From Taishania sp037189645 (GTDB taxonomy: Bacteria > Bacteroidota > Bacteroidia > Flavobacteriales_D > Crocinitomicaceae): a stretch of DNA of 64,000 nt. The stretch lies in NCBI GenBank assembly GCA_037189645.1, contig JBBCIY010000002.1, positions 186,001 through 250,000 on the forward strand, written 5' to 3'. Both the position numbers and the translations under genes were made by a program. Shown piece after piece: positions 1-7,617 of the stretch (the stretch's first letter is position 1; every line of letters begins with the position of its first letter). Below the pieces are notes generated by a model. It saw only the letters and a program-made list of their open reading frames with translations. It was not told where the DNA came from and searched no databases.

Positions 1-126
1 CATGATTTCGGCCACCCGTTCTAAATTTTTACGAAATCGCAATGGATCTTTTTGAATGTTGATATCCCGCATCTCTGCCAGGAAGACATTGAAGATAGAA
101 TTGGTGTTTGAAAAATTGTGAATCAT
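1..126 (-). CDS. upp: uracil phosphoribosyltransferase homologue, N-terminal 42 codons
   Basis: A reading frame starts with ATG at 126 and runs off the left edge without a stop. The translated N-terminus has the pattern NSIFNVFLAEMRDINIQ followed by RFRKNLERV. This matches the N-terminal arm I remember from Bacteroidota Upp-like proteins (NSI..FLxELRD..., RFRxNLERIGEI). Those proteins convert uracil and PRPP to UMP in pyrimidine salvage. The catalytic PRPP loop lies outside the window, so the call rests on the N-terminus alone. The upstream 100 bases hold no perfect promoter; the nearest -7-like string is TATCTTAG. Confidence 0.6.
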   Translation of the reverse strand, partial: MIHNFSNTNSIFNVFLAEMRDINIQKDPLRFRKNLERVAEIM

Positions 127-232
127 TACTGCTGTTTCCTTTGCGCTAAGATACAACAAAATCAATCAAAGAAAACTGAATTTGTGCATTTAGATAAACG
201 CTTTAGATTTTTTTAACGGGAAGCGGTAGAAA

Positions 233-970
233 TCAGGTAGTTTCCGACCATATTTTCCAGGCCATCAGCGCCTGCTGTTTCAGCATGGTCTCTCCATTGA
301 GCACCTGTGCCCCGGCAGTTTCGCTTTTTTTAAGCAGGCTGGTCTTTAACGGGTTGTAGATCAGGTCAACCACTAAGTGTTCCGGTGTCAGGAATTCAAA
401 AGGAAGATCGATGCATGCTTCCACATCCGGGTACATTCCTACGGGTGTGCAGTTCACGATCAGTTTGCAGGCATTCAGCATGTGCTCATTGATCTCAGAA
501 TAGCTGAACTGGTTTTCTCCGTTCGGGTTCCTGGAAATAAAAATACAGTCGATTCCGATCTGCTTCAGGACGTAAACCACGGCTTTTGACGCTCCTCCTG
601 TTCCCAGGATCATTGCCCGCTCGTGCTTATTGGTCAAAAATGGTTTGATGGATTGATGAAACCCGTAAGCGTCTGTATTGTGGCCGATCGTCTTACCATC
701 TCTGAACTGGATGCAATTGACCGCTCCTATTACCGCTGCTTCGGGTGAAAGCTCATCCAGGAATTCCATAACAGTTTCTTTGTACGGAATGGTGACATTC
801 AGCCCGGATAATGGCGTTCGGAGCAATTTCCCGATTTCGTCTTTGCTTTGCAGCTCAAAATTTTCGTACGAAGCGTCAATCCCGTTTTGCTGAAAAAAAT
901 CGCTGAAGAACGATTGAGAGAACGAATGTTTCAGCGTTTTTCCGATTAACCCGAATGATTTGTGTCCCAT
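233..970 (-). CDS. aroE: shikimate dehydrogenase
   Basis: It reduces 3-dehydroshikimate to shikimate with NADPH in the cytoplasmic aromatic amino acid (shikimate) pathway. The 245-residue product is slightly shorter than E. coli AroE. Visible motifs are the shikimate-binding S16-F-S18, the catalytic lysine in NVTIPYK (K64), NTD at 98-100 and the dinucleotide-binding GTGGASKA near 125. An ATG at 1018 in the same frame would overlap the DedA gene by 38 bases. The start at 970 leaves a 10-base gap and begins MGHKSFGLIG, which fits the family. It is probably co-transcribed with the DedA and rhodanese genes. Confidence 0.93.
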   Translation of the reverse strand: MGHKSFGLIGKTLKHSFSQSFFSDFFQQNGIDASYENFELQSKDEIGKLLRTPLSGLNVTIPYKETVMEFLDELSPEAAVIGAVNCIQFRDGKTIGHNTDAYGFHQSIKPFLTNKHERAMILGTGGASKAVVYVLKQIGIDCIFISRNPNGENQFSYSEINEHMLNACKLIVNCTPVGMYPDVEACIDLPFEFLTPEHLVVDLIYNPLKTSLLKKSETAGAQVLNGETMLKQQALMAWKIWSETT

Positions 971-980
971 CGGTCCCCTG

Positions 981-1652
981 TCATTTGCTTTTAGAGGACT
1001 TTCCCCTGATGAATTCAATAATGATCGGGATAACGGAGATGAGAATAATTCCGAAGATCACCGTTTCGAAATTGTTCTGAACGATTTCCAGTCCACCGAA
1101 GAAATACCCCAGCAGTGTTAAACCTACCACCCAGGAAAAACCGCCGATGACGTTGAAACGAAAGAACTTTCCATAGCTCATTTCACCGATTCCGGCGACA
1201 AACGGAGCGAATGTTCTTACGATCGGTACGAAGCGAGCGATAATAATTGTCTTCGGGCCGTGTTTTTCGTAAAATACATGTGTTTTATCGATGTACTCCT
1301 GCTTCACAAGCTGCCTGCCGCGGATCTTCCATTGCAGCATTTTCAGACCGACCTTTTTACCGAGGTAATAATTGAGTGCGTCACCTGCAATAGCAGCGAC
1401 TAATAGCAGAGCAAGTACCAGCCAGAGGTTCAGCTCCGCAGTCTGTCCGTCTTTAGTGATCCCTGCACAGAATGTCCCCGCTGCGAAAAGCAGTGAATCA
1501 CCTGGCAGAAAGGGCATGACGACAAGGCCGGTTTCCACGAAAATAATTAAAAACAAAATGGCGTAGATCCAGACTCCGTAATTCAGGATCATTTCAAAAA
1601 GATGATCGTCCAGGTGCAGGAAAAAGTCTAAAAAAGAATGTATGAAATCCAT
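981..1652 (-). CDS. DedA family membrane protein
   Basis: This is a 223-residue integral membrane protein of the DedA/VTT (SNARE-associated, PF09335) family. Members are implicated in scrambling of envelope lipid carriers and in membrane homeostasis. The diagnostic stretches are PFLPGDSLLF near 50-60, with the conserved acidic residue after the first reentrant helix, and the arginine-rich IARFVPIVRTFAPFVAG near 140-156. Four to five hydrophobic segments are visible. The basic C-terminus (RGKSSKSK) is cytoplasmic by the positive-inside rule. The exact substrate cannot be read from sequence. It lies 10 bases upstream of aroE and 18 downstream of the rhodanese gene, so it belongs to the same transcription unit. 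Confidence 0.9.
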   Translation of the reverse strand: MDFIHSFLDFFLHLDDHLFEMILNYGVWIYAILFLIIFVETGLVVMPFLPGDSLLFAAGTFCAGITKDGQTAELNLWLVLALLLVAAIAGDALNYYLGKKVGLKMLQWKIRGRQLVKQEYIDKTHVFYEKHGPKTIIIARFVPIVRTFAPFVAGIGEMSYGKFFRFNVIGGFSWVVGLTLLGYFFGGLEIVQNNFETVIFGIILISVIPIIIEFIRGKSSKSK

Positions 1653-1670
1653 TTGGATGAAGTTAAAAGA

Positions 1671-1979
1671 TTAGTCTATGATTAATGAGTTGTCAACCTG
1701 CTCCTTCCATGCAGTAATTCCGCCTTCCATCACGTATACATTGGATAATCCGTAATCTACCGACAACAGGTTTCCCAGGGCAGAAGCACGGTTTCCCGAT
1801 TTGCACATCAGAACAAGCGGTTTATCCTTCGGAAGCTCATCCAGGTGCCGGCAAACTTCGGACATCGGGATATTGACCGTCTTGATATTGGAAAAGCTAT
1901 ACTCATAAGGTTCTCGAATGTCAATTATGAAATAAGAATCCAGGTTTTTACTTACTTCAATAGCTGAAATGATTTTCAT
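1671..1979 (-). CDS. single-domain rhodanese-like protein
   Basis: The product is a 102-residue cytoplasmic protein with one rhodanese domain. The active-site loop is C59-K-S-G-N-R64, the CxxGxR form expected of sulfurtransferases that carry a persulfide on the cysteine. The CDC25-like alternative would have a longer loop. The entry motif DIREPYEY at 20-27 and the ending EGGITAW are typical. There is no signal peptide. The sulfur acceptor is unknown and the neighbours (DedA, AroE) do not suggest one. A -7-like TACTTTTA lies about 20 bases upstream, differing from consensus in the last base, so the gene may head the minus-strand unit. Confidence 0.85.
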   Translation of the reverse strand: MKIISAIEVSKNLDSYFIIDIREPYEYSFSNIKTVNIPMSEVCRHLDELPKDKPLVLMCKSGNRASALGNLLSVDYGLSNVYVMEGGITAWKEQVDNSLIID

Positions 1980-2070
1980 CGATACAGATTTTTTGTAAAA
2001 GTAATTATTTTAGTTGATAACGAACAACGGGAAGTGGATACACATACAGTAAACACACACTTTTTGCATC

Positions 2071-2934
2071 TTAACGGATTACTGCTTCCTGTTCGGGGAT
2101 CAGCGTCATATTATCGATCAGGCGTATTTCTCCACAGTAAGTAGCGATGCAGCAGACAGCGCCTGCCACCCATTCTCCCTCCAAAGCTTCCAGCGTCACA
2201 GGATGTACGATCTCAATGTATTCCAGTTTCAATTCCGATGCATGGATCAATTGGGCGCATTTTTCCGCCAGTTCTTTTGGCGGAAAGTTACTGGTATTGT
2301 TTTTTGCAAAATCCAGCGTGCTGTACAAAACCAGTGCTTGCTGCTTCTCCTCTTCCGAAAGCCGTGCGTTTCTGCTGCTCAGTGCCAGCCCCTTTTCACT
2401 GCGCATGATCGGGCATTCAATGATCTTTACAGGCAAGTGGAAGAAATCGGTCATGTACCTGATGACAGCGACTTGCTGGAAATCTTTTTTCCCGAAATAG
2501 GCGGAATCCGGTTGAATAATCTCGAAGAGGCGCTTTACCACTTCAACAACCCCCTGGAAATGGCCGGGGCGGAATTTCCCTTCCATTACTTTTCCGAGCA
2601 TTCCCAGGTCGATCCGGGGAGAGGTATAATGATCCGGGTAAATTTCTTTTATATCGGGCGCAAAGACACAGTCGACACCATACCGTTCCAGTAAGCTGAT
2701 GTCCTGCTCCAGTGTCCTGGGATATTTTTCAAGATCCTCAGGATTGTTAAACTGTGTTGGGTTCACGAAAATGCTTACAACGACATAGTCGCTCATTTCT
2801 TTTGCCTGGTTCACAAGCGAAATGTGCCCGTCGTGCAATGCCCCCATGGTCGGGACAACCCCGATGGATTGACCCTGTTTTTTCAGGGGAATCAGCTCTT
2901 CCTGAAGGGATTTTACGGTATTAAATAGTTTCAT
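2071..2934 (-). CDS. panC: pantothenate synthetase (pantoate--beta-alanine ligase)
   Basis: It joins pantoate and beta-alanine with ATP to make pantothenate, the vitamin B5 precursor of CoA. The 287-residue product has the nucleotide-binding HxGH motif in PTMGALHDGH (28-37), FVNPTQF, the FGKKDFQQ loop and the SSRNARL segment that replaces KMSKS. A further 11 codons could be read upstream from a CTG/TTG-type start. The ATG at 2934 begins MKLFNTVKSL and matches the family, so I used it. The gene is divergent from the GT5 gene. A perfect -7 element sits 30 bases upstream. Confidence 0.95.
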   Translation of the reverse strand: MKLFNTVKSLQEELIPLKKQGQSIGVVPTMGALHDGHISLVNQAKEMSDYVVVSIFVNPTQFNNPEDLEKYPRTLEQDISLLERYGVDCVFAPDIKEIYPDHYTSPRIDLGMLGKVMEGKFRPGHFQGVVEVVKRLFEIIQPDSAYFGKKDFQQVAVIRYMTDFFHLPVKIIECPIMRSEKGLALSSRNARLSEEEKQQALVLYSTLDFAKNNTSNFPPKELAEKCAQLIHASELKLEYIEIVHPVTLEALEGEWVAGAVCCIATYCGEIRLIDNMTLIPEQEAVIR

Positions 2935-2964
2935 TTGCTGTCTCTGCAGTCTTGTCCAAATCGG

Positions 2965-2972
2965 CAAAACTA
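2965..2972 (-). promoter_or_regulatory. -7 element of the panC promoter
   Basis: On the minus strand this reads TAGTTTTG, a perfect TAnnTTTG, 30 bases before the panC ATG. No TTG is found 19-20 bases further upstream. The element lies 10 bases from the -33 box of the opposite GT5 promoter, so the two divergent promoters overlap in space. Confidence 0.5.
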
Positions 2973-2982
2973 TTTTTTTTTC

Positions 2983-3013
2983 TTGAAGTTCCGCTTTTTT
3001 TTCTATATTTTTG
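2983..3013 (+). promoter_or_regulatory. Bacteroidota-type promoter for the GT5 gene
   Basis: TTG at 2983-2985, a 20-base spacer and TATTTTTG at 3006-3013 match the TTG/TAnnTTTG consensus of the phylum's main sigma factor. The start codon at 3043 lies 29 bases downstream, giving a leader of about 25 bases. Confidence 0.7.
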
Positions 3014-3042
3014 TGCTGTTTTTTTCAAACCAAAATCATCCA

Positions 3043-3861
3043 ATGGAAAAAAAGAAAATACTTTTTATTTCGCAGGAAATAGCACCGTTCTTACCGAAGT
3101 CAGAAATTGCATCTACTGCCAGAAGGTTACCTCAGTCCGTACAGGAGTCCGGGAAGGAAATCAGGGTGTTCGCGCCGAAGTTCGGAACCATCAATGAAAG
3201 GAGGCACCAGCTTCATGAGGTTATCCGCCTGTCAGGAATGAATATTGTGATTGATGACAATGACCATCCGCTGATCATTAAAGTGGCTTCCATCGCCCAG
3301 GCAAGAATGCAGGTGTATTTTATCGACAACGACGAATACTTTAAACGTAAAACGAACGTTGTAGATGAAAACAATGTTGAATTTCCCGACAATGATGAGC
3401 GTTCGATCTTCTTTTGCAGAGGTGTCCTGGAAACAGTCAAGAAGCTGGGCTGGCAGCCGGACGTGATTCATTGCCATGGCTGGATGACGATCCCGATGGG
3501 GCTGTATGTGAAAAAGATCTACAACAAAGACCCTCATTTTGCCGATACGAAAGTGGTGTACAGCATGTACAACAATGAGTTTAACAAAAATTGGGATGAG
3601 CGATTACCTGAAAAGCTTAAATTTGACGGGGTGGATAAAGAGACATTGATCAATTTTTCCAGCACAGATTTCTATTCGGTTACCGAAAACATGCTGAAAT
3701 ATGTGGATGGAGTGAACATTGCTTCAGAGGATCTGAATCCCGGATTGAGAAAAATATACGATGATCTGACCTGCAGCAAACAGGATTTTGTGCCGGAAGA
3801 ACATCAGAACAAAGTATTGTCTGAATTTTTTGACAAAGTAATTGAAGAAGTACTCATATAA
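3043..3861 (+). CDS. lone GT5 (glycogen/starch synthase) catalytic-domain protein
   Basis: The 272-residue product resembles the N-terminal Rossmann domain of glycogen synthase (GT5): KILFISQEIAPF at the start, RRLPQSVQESGKEIRVFAPKFG, and DVIHCHGWMTIPM near 145-157. The C-terminal GT-B half that binds ADP-glucose in full-length GlgA (about 480 residues) is absent, and the frame ends cleanly with no sign of a frameshift. Similar short proteins, often annotated glycogen synthase, are common beside panC in Bacteroidota. Their activity is not obvious from sequence. I chose the ATG at 3043 because an upstream TTG start would run through the promoter. The stop is four bases before the DUF4270 gene. 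Confidence 0.8.
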   Translation: MEKKKILFISQEIAPFLPKSEIASTARRLPQSVQESGKEIRVFAPKFGTINERRHQLHEVIRLSGMNIVIDDNDHPLIIKVASIAQARMQVYFIDNDEYFKRKTNVVDENNVEFPDNDERSIFFCRGVLETVKKLGWQPDVIHCHGWMTIPMGLYVKKIYNKDPHFADTKVVYSMYNNEFNKNWDERLPEKLKFDGVDKETLINFSSTDFYSVTENMLKYVDGVNIASEDLNPGLRKIYDDLTCSKQDFVPEEHQNKVLSEFFDKVIEEVLI

Positions 3862-3865
3862 CTAT

Positions 3866-5167
3866 ATGTTCAATAACATCTTTTGGAGGTGGCGGAAAGG
3901 AATTATTCTTTCCGCTACTTTTTTGTTTTTAATGGTAATCGCCGCAACTGGCTGTAAGAAAAAGGAAAACCTGCTTGGAGGTAAGATGTACAACCAGGAT
4001 GACCTGCTGAATTCGGGAGGAATAGATACCTTTTCCCTCATTACGTATACCATTGCCGATGATTCTGTTTATACGACCAATCCTGCGAGCGGACTACTGG
4101 GAATCCTGAATGACCGTGAGTTTGGAGTAGTGGATGTAGGGTTTTACACACAAGTACGGCTGTCTGGTTTGAATCCGAATTTCGGTAATGTCGCAGGGAT
4201 CACCATCGACTCATTTATCCTGGCGATGGAATACACCGGCGGCTACGGGTATTTCGGTCCCCAGACATTTGAGGTATACGAGCTGGATGAAAGAATGTAC
4301 GCGGATTCTATCTACCGTTCCAACCAGGACCTGGCGGTTAAATCCGAAAACTTAGTAGACGGTTCAGGAACCATCCATGTGAACCCGCAGGGAATCACAG
4401 TAGTCGGAGGAGATACCGTTTCCACTCAGCTGCGGATTCCGTTAAAACCCTCCAAAGCACTGCAGATCATTCAGGATGCCTCCAACTATCCGGCTGAATT
4501 TGCAAGCAATGATTTGTTTTCCTCCAGTTATTTCAAAGGAATCCATGTAAAGACAAACGGAGTTGCTCCACCGGAAGGACAGGGAATGGTAGCGTATTTC
4601 AACCTGTTGGATGCGGATTCCCGTATGATCATCTATTACAAGGAAGACGGTGAGGTAAAAGCTCCGTTTCATTTGGTGTTCAATAATGATTGTGTAGATT
4701 ACAACCGGTTTAAGTATAACAATTCCGGAAAGAAAATAGAAGCGCTGATCGCGGATTCCACACTCGGGCAGCAGGAATTCTACGCCCAGGCGGGTAAATA
4801 CCGGGGTGTGGTCGAATTCCCTACACTGAAGCACCTTCCGAAGAATATTGTCGTACATGCAGCGAAACTGTACTTGCCGATCCAGTACCTACCGGGATCC
4901 AGGTTTACATTTCCGTACCAGATCGGGCTAACAATAAAAGGAGTGAATTCCAGCGAGGTGACAGCAACGTATGATCCTTACACGAAGGGGTACATTGCCG
5001 ACCTGCAGGTGTTCGTGCAGGCATACACCCTGGGCACGATCGATTATGAAGCATTGACCATTTCCCCGAGAACGTTTATATCCAGTGCTGAACGGGTTGT
5101 TTTCAACGGGCAGGCGACAGATAAGAAATTAAAACCTAGACTGATTATATCTTATACCGAATTTTAA
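3866..5167 (+). CDS. DUF4270 family lipoprotein
   Basis: The product has 433 residues with a basic N-terminus, a hydrophobic segment at 12-27 and a likely lipidation cysteine at C30 (ATGCKKK). The lipobox is weak at -3. The remainder is beta-rich, with DUF4270-like segments such as RLSGLNPNFGN and, near the C-terminus, PRLIISYTEF. DUF4270 proteins are Bacteroidota envelope lipoproteins without an established function; I infer an outer-membrane or periplasmic location. The start at 3866 avoids overlap with the GT5 gene. An upstream TTG start at 3842 is less likely. It sits between the GT5 gene (4-base gap) and glmS (2-base gap), which suggests co-translation with amino-sugar synthesis. Confidence 0.8.
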   Translation: MFNNIFWRWRKGIILSATFLFLMVIAATGCKKKENLLGGKMYNQDDLLNSGGIDTFSLITYTIADDSVYTTNPASGLLGILNDREFGVVDVGFYTQVRLSGLNPNFGNVAGITIDSFILAMEYTGGYGYFGPQTFEVYELDERMYADSIYRSNQDLAVKSENLVDGSGTIHVNPQGITVVGGDTVSTQLRIPLKPSKALQIIQDASNYPAEFASNDLFSSSYFKGIHVKTNGVAPPEGQGMVAYFNLLDADSRMIIYYKEDGEVKAPFHLVFNNDCVDYNRFKYNNSGKKIEALIADSTLGQQEFYAQAGKYRGVVEFPTLKHLPKNIVVHAAKLYLPIQYLPGSRFTFPYQIGLTIKGVNSSEVTATYDPYTKGYIADLQVFVQAYTLGTIDYEALTISPRTFISSAERVVFNGQATDKKLKPRLIISYTEF

Positions 5168-5169
5168 TT

Positions 5170-7023
5170 ATGTGTGGAATAGTTGCTTATATTGGAAAAA
5201 AACAAGCGTATCCGATAGTCATTAACGGATTGAAACGGCTTGAATATCGTGGCTACGACAGCGCAGGTATTGCGTTGTTGAATGAGCAGTCTGATCTGAA
5301 TATATACAAACGCAAAGGAAAGGTAGCCAACCTGGAGGAATTTGCCGAGGGAAAAGATCTTTCCGGTACGATCGGGATCGGTCATACACGCTGGGCAACA
5401 CATGGTGAGCCGAATGATGTGAATGCACATCCTCATTTTTCCGAAAATGAAGACATTGCACTGATCCATAACGGGATCATCGAAAATTACGATGTGCTGA
5501 AGCAAGGGCTGATCAATGCCGGGTATGTGTTCAGAAGCGAAACGGATACGGAGGTATTGGTGCACCTGATCGATGATATCAAGAAAAAAACGGATGTTTC
5601 CCTGGCAGAGTCCGTGCGCCTGGCATTGGGGCAGGTTGTAGGAGCTTATGCGATCGTTGTCCTGGCGAAAAATAACCCGGATCAGCTGGTCGCAGCCCGG
5701 AAGAGTAGTCCGTTGGTGGTAGGAATCGGCTCCGAAGGAGATTTTTACCTTGCTTCCGATGCTTCTCCTATCGTGGAATATACTAAAAATGTTGTTTACC
5801 TCAACGATGAGGAAATTGCAATTCTGGACCGGGCAGATGGACTGAAAGTGTATAATATCGAGAGCAGCGAAGAAAAAATCCCTTATATCCAGCAGCTGGA
5901 GCTTCAGCTGGAAGCCCTTGAAAAAGGAGGATACGAGCATTTCATGCTGAAAGAGATACACGAGCAGCCCCGCTCCATCCGCGATTGTTTCCGTGGAAGG
6001 CTGAATGTGGCCGAAGGATGGGTCGCCCTGGGAGGAATCAAGGATTATGAGAATAAGCTGGCCAACGCTCCCCGGATCATTATGGTTGCCTGTGGTACAT
6101 CCTGGCATGCCTGTACGGTTGGAGAATACCTGATCGAAGACCTGGCACGGATCAATGTTGAAGTGGAATATGCGAGCGAATTCCGCTACCGCAACCCGAT
6201 CATCAACGAGAACGATATTGTCATTGCCGTTTCGCAATCAGGAGAAACAGCAGATACACTGGCAGCATTGCAGCTCGCCAAATCAAAAGGAGCGACTATT
6301 TTGGGGATATGCAACGTAGTCGGATCTTCCATTTCCCGTATCACGGACGCAGGTTCATATACACACGCGGGACCGGAGATAGGTGTGGCTTCAACAAAGG
6401 CATTTACAGCGCAGGTAACGGTTCTTACGTTGCTGGCATTGCGCCTCGCACATAAAAAAGGAACGATCAGCGAATCCTACTACAGGACATTGCTCGCGGA
6501 ATTGGAGGCGATCCCCGATAAAGTACGTAAAGTACTGGATACTTCGGACAAGCTGATCCAGGAAATTTCCGCTATCTACAGCAACGCTGCAAATGCCCTG
6601 TACCTGGGAAGAGGAAACTGTTTTCCGGTAGCTTTAGAGGGCGCGTTGAAGCTGAAAGAAATTTCATACATTCACGCAGAGGGATACCCTGCTGCGGAGA
6701 TGAAACACGGGCCTATCGCTTTGATTGATGAAGAAATGCCTGTTTTTGTCATTGCGACACAAGGACCTTCCTATGAAAAAGTGGTTTCCAATATCCAGGA
6801 AGTGAAGGCTAGAAAAGGAAAAGTCATCGCGATTGTGACAGAAGGTGACGTGCAGGTGAAGGAGATCGCAGACCAGGTGATCGAGATCCCTGCGACAGAT
6901 GACCATTTGGTACCGTTGCTGGCGACCATACCGTTCCAGCTGCTTTCCTATTACATTGCGATCATGCGGGGATGCAACGTAGACCAACCAAGAAACCTGG
7001 CGAAATCTGTTACGGTAGAATAA
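5170..7023 (+). CDS. glmS: glutamine--fructose-6-phosphate aminotransferase
   Basis: GlmS makes glucosamine-6-phosphate from fructose-6-phosphate and glutamine. This is the first committed step to UDP-GlcNAc for peptidoglycan and lipopolysaccharide. The 617-residue product has the usual layout. An N-terminal glutamine amidotransferase domain has the nucleophile Cys2 (MCGIVAYIG), GHTRWATHG and HNGIIENY. Two SIS sugar-isomerase domains follow, with CGTSWHA and SQSGETADT, then a C-terminus ending in QPRNLAKSVTVE. The ATG lies two bases after the DUF4270 stop. No glmS ribozyme is present, as expected outside Firmicutes. Confidence 0.97.
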   Translation: MCGIVAYIGKKQAYPIVINGLKRLEYRGYDSAGIALLNEQSDLNIYKRKGKVANLEEFAEGKDLSGTIGIGHTRWATHGEPNDVNAHPHFSENEDIALIHNGIIENYDVLKQGLINAGYVFRSETDTEVLVHLIDDIKKKTDVSLAESVRLALGQVVGAYAIVVLAKNNPDQLVAARKSSPLVVGIGSEGDFYLASDASPIVEYTKNVVYLNDEEIAILDRADGLKVYNIESSEEKIPYIQQLELQLEALEKGGYEHFMLKEIHEQPRSIRDCFRGRLNVAEGWVALGGIKDYENKLANAPRIIMVACGTSWHACTVGEYLIEDLARINVEVEYASEFRYRNPIINENDIVIAVSQSGETADTLAALQLAKSKGATILGICNVVGSSISRITDAGSYTHAGPEIGVASTKAFTAQVTVLTLLALRLAHKKGTISESYYRTLLAELEAIPDKVRKVLDTSDKLIQEISAIYSNAANALYLGRGNCFPVALEGALKLKEISYIHAEGYPAAEMKHGPIALIDEEMPVFVIATQGPSYEKVVSNIQEVKARKGKVIAIVTEGDVQVKEIADQVIEIPATDDHLVPLLATIPFQLLSYYIAIMRGCNVDQPRNLAKSVTVE

Positions 7024-7033
7024 TCATCTCAGA

Positions 7034-7378
7034 ATGAATATCAATGAACGGCATACGGACTTTTTTGAGAAGGTGTATGCCGTTGTTCGTTTGATCCCGG
7101 AAGGAAGGGTAACTTCTTACGGTGCGATAGCCAAAGCACTGGGAACACCGTCTTCATCCCGGATCGTTGGCTGGGCCATGAATGCCGCTCATGCAAAAAA
7201 CGATGTTCCCGCGCACCGGGTGGTGAACCGGAACGGCTTGCTGACAGGTAAAATGCATTTTGAAGACCCCGATGACATGCAGCGGCTGCTCGAAGCGGAA
7301 GGAGTTGAAGTGAAAAATGATAAAGTCGTTGATTTCAGCAAATTGTTTTGGGACCCGTTTGAAGAAGTTGTACTATAA
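7034..7378 (+). CDS. alkyltransferase-like protein (Cys-less MGMT domain)
   Basis: This 114-residue protein is the DNA-binding domain of the O6-alkylguanine-DNA methyltransferase family, with the GRVTSYGAIAKALG helix-turn-helix entry near 24-37. The catalytic PCHR motif is replaced by P59-A60-H61-R62, so the alkyl-accepting cysteine is missing. Proteins of this type (ATLs) bind O6-alkylguanine without repairing it and can direct lesions to nucleotide excision repair. Most described ATLs have Trp at this site; Ala is also seen. The gene follows glmS by 10 bases and is probably read from the same transcript. Confidence 0.87.
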   Translation: MNINERHTDFFEKVYAVVRLIPEGRVTSYGAIAKALGTPSSSRIVGWAMNAAHAKNDVPAHRVVNRNGLLTGKMHFEDPDDMQRLLEAEGVEVKNDKVVDFSKLFWDPFEEVVL

Positions 7379-7617
7379 CCCGATTCCTTACCCTATTTAC
7401 AAGTACAAGACCGTTGGCTGAACCAGCACAATTCATGATGAATTTTATACTCGCTTAACTGGACCAGAAGTCTGTAAATGCTAAAACAGTCCTGGCTCAA
7501 TCTCATCCTTTATTTAAGTTCGGTCAGAAGTTTGCAATTTGTTAATAATTGTTAAATTATCTTGGTTTTCAGTTTTTTATCATGAACTTGAATGGAAATC
7601 TAAAAACTACTAACTTT

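Noticed and set aside
971..1018. ATG at 1018 as the aroE start
   Set aside because: It would overlap the DedA gene by 38 bases and add 16 residues not seen in the family; the ATG at 970 fits.
5164..6237. 357-residue minus-strand frame over the first half of glmS
   Set aside because: It lies entirely antisense to a well-supported enzyme, has no recognisable domain and has low-complexity hydrophobic composition typical of a shadow frame.
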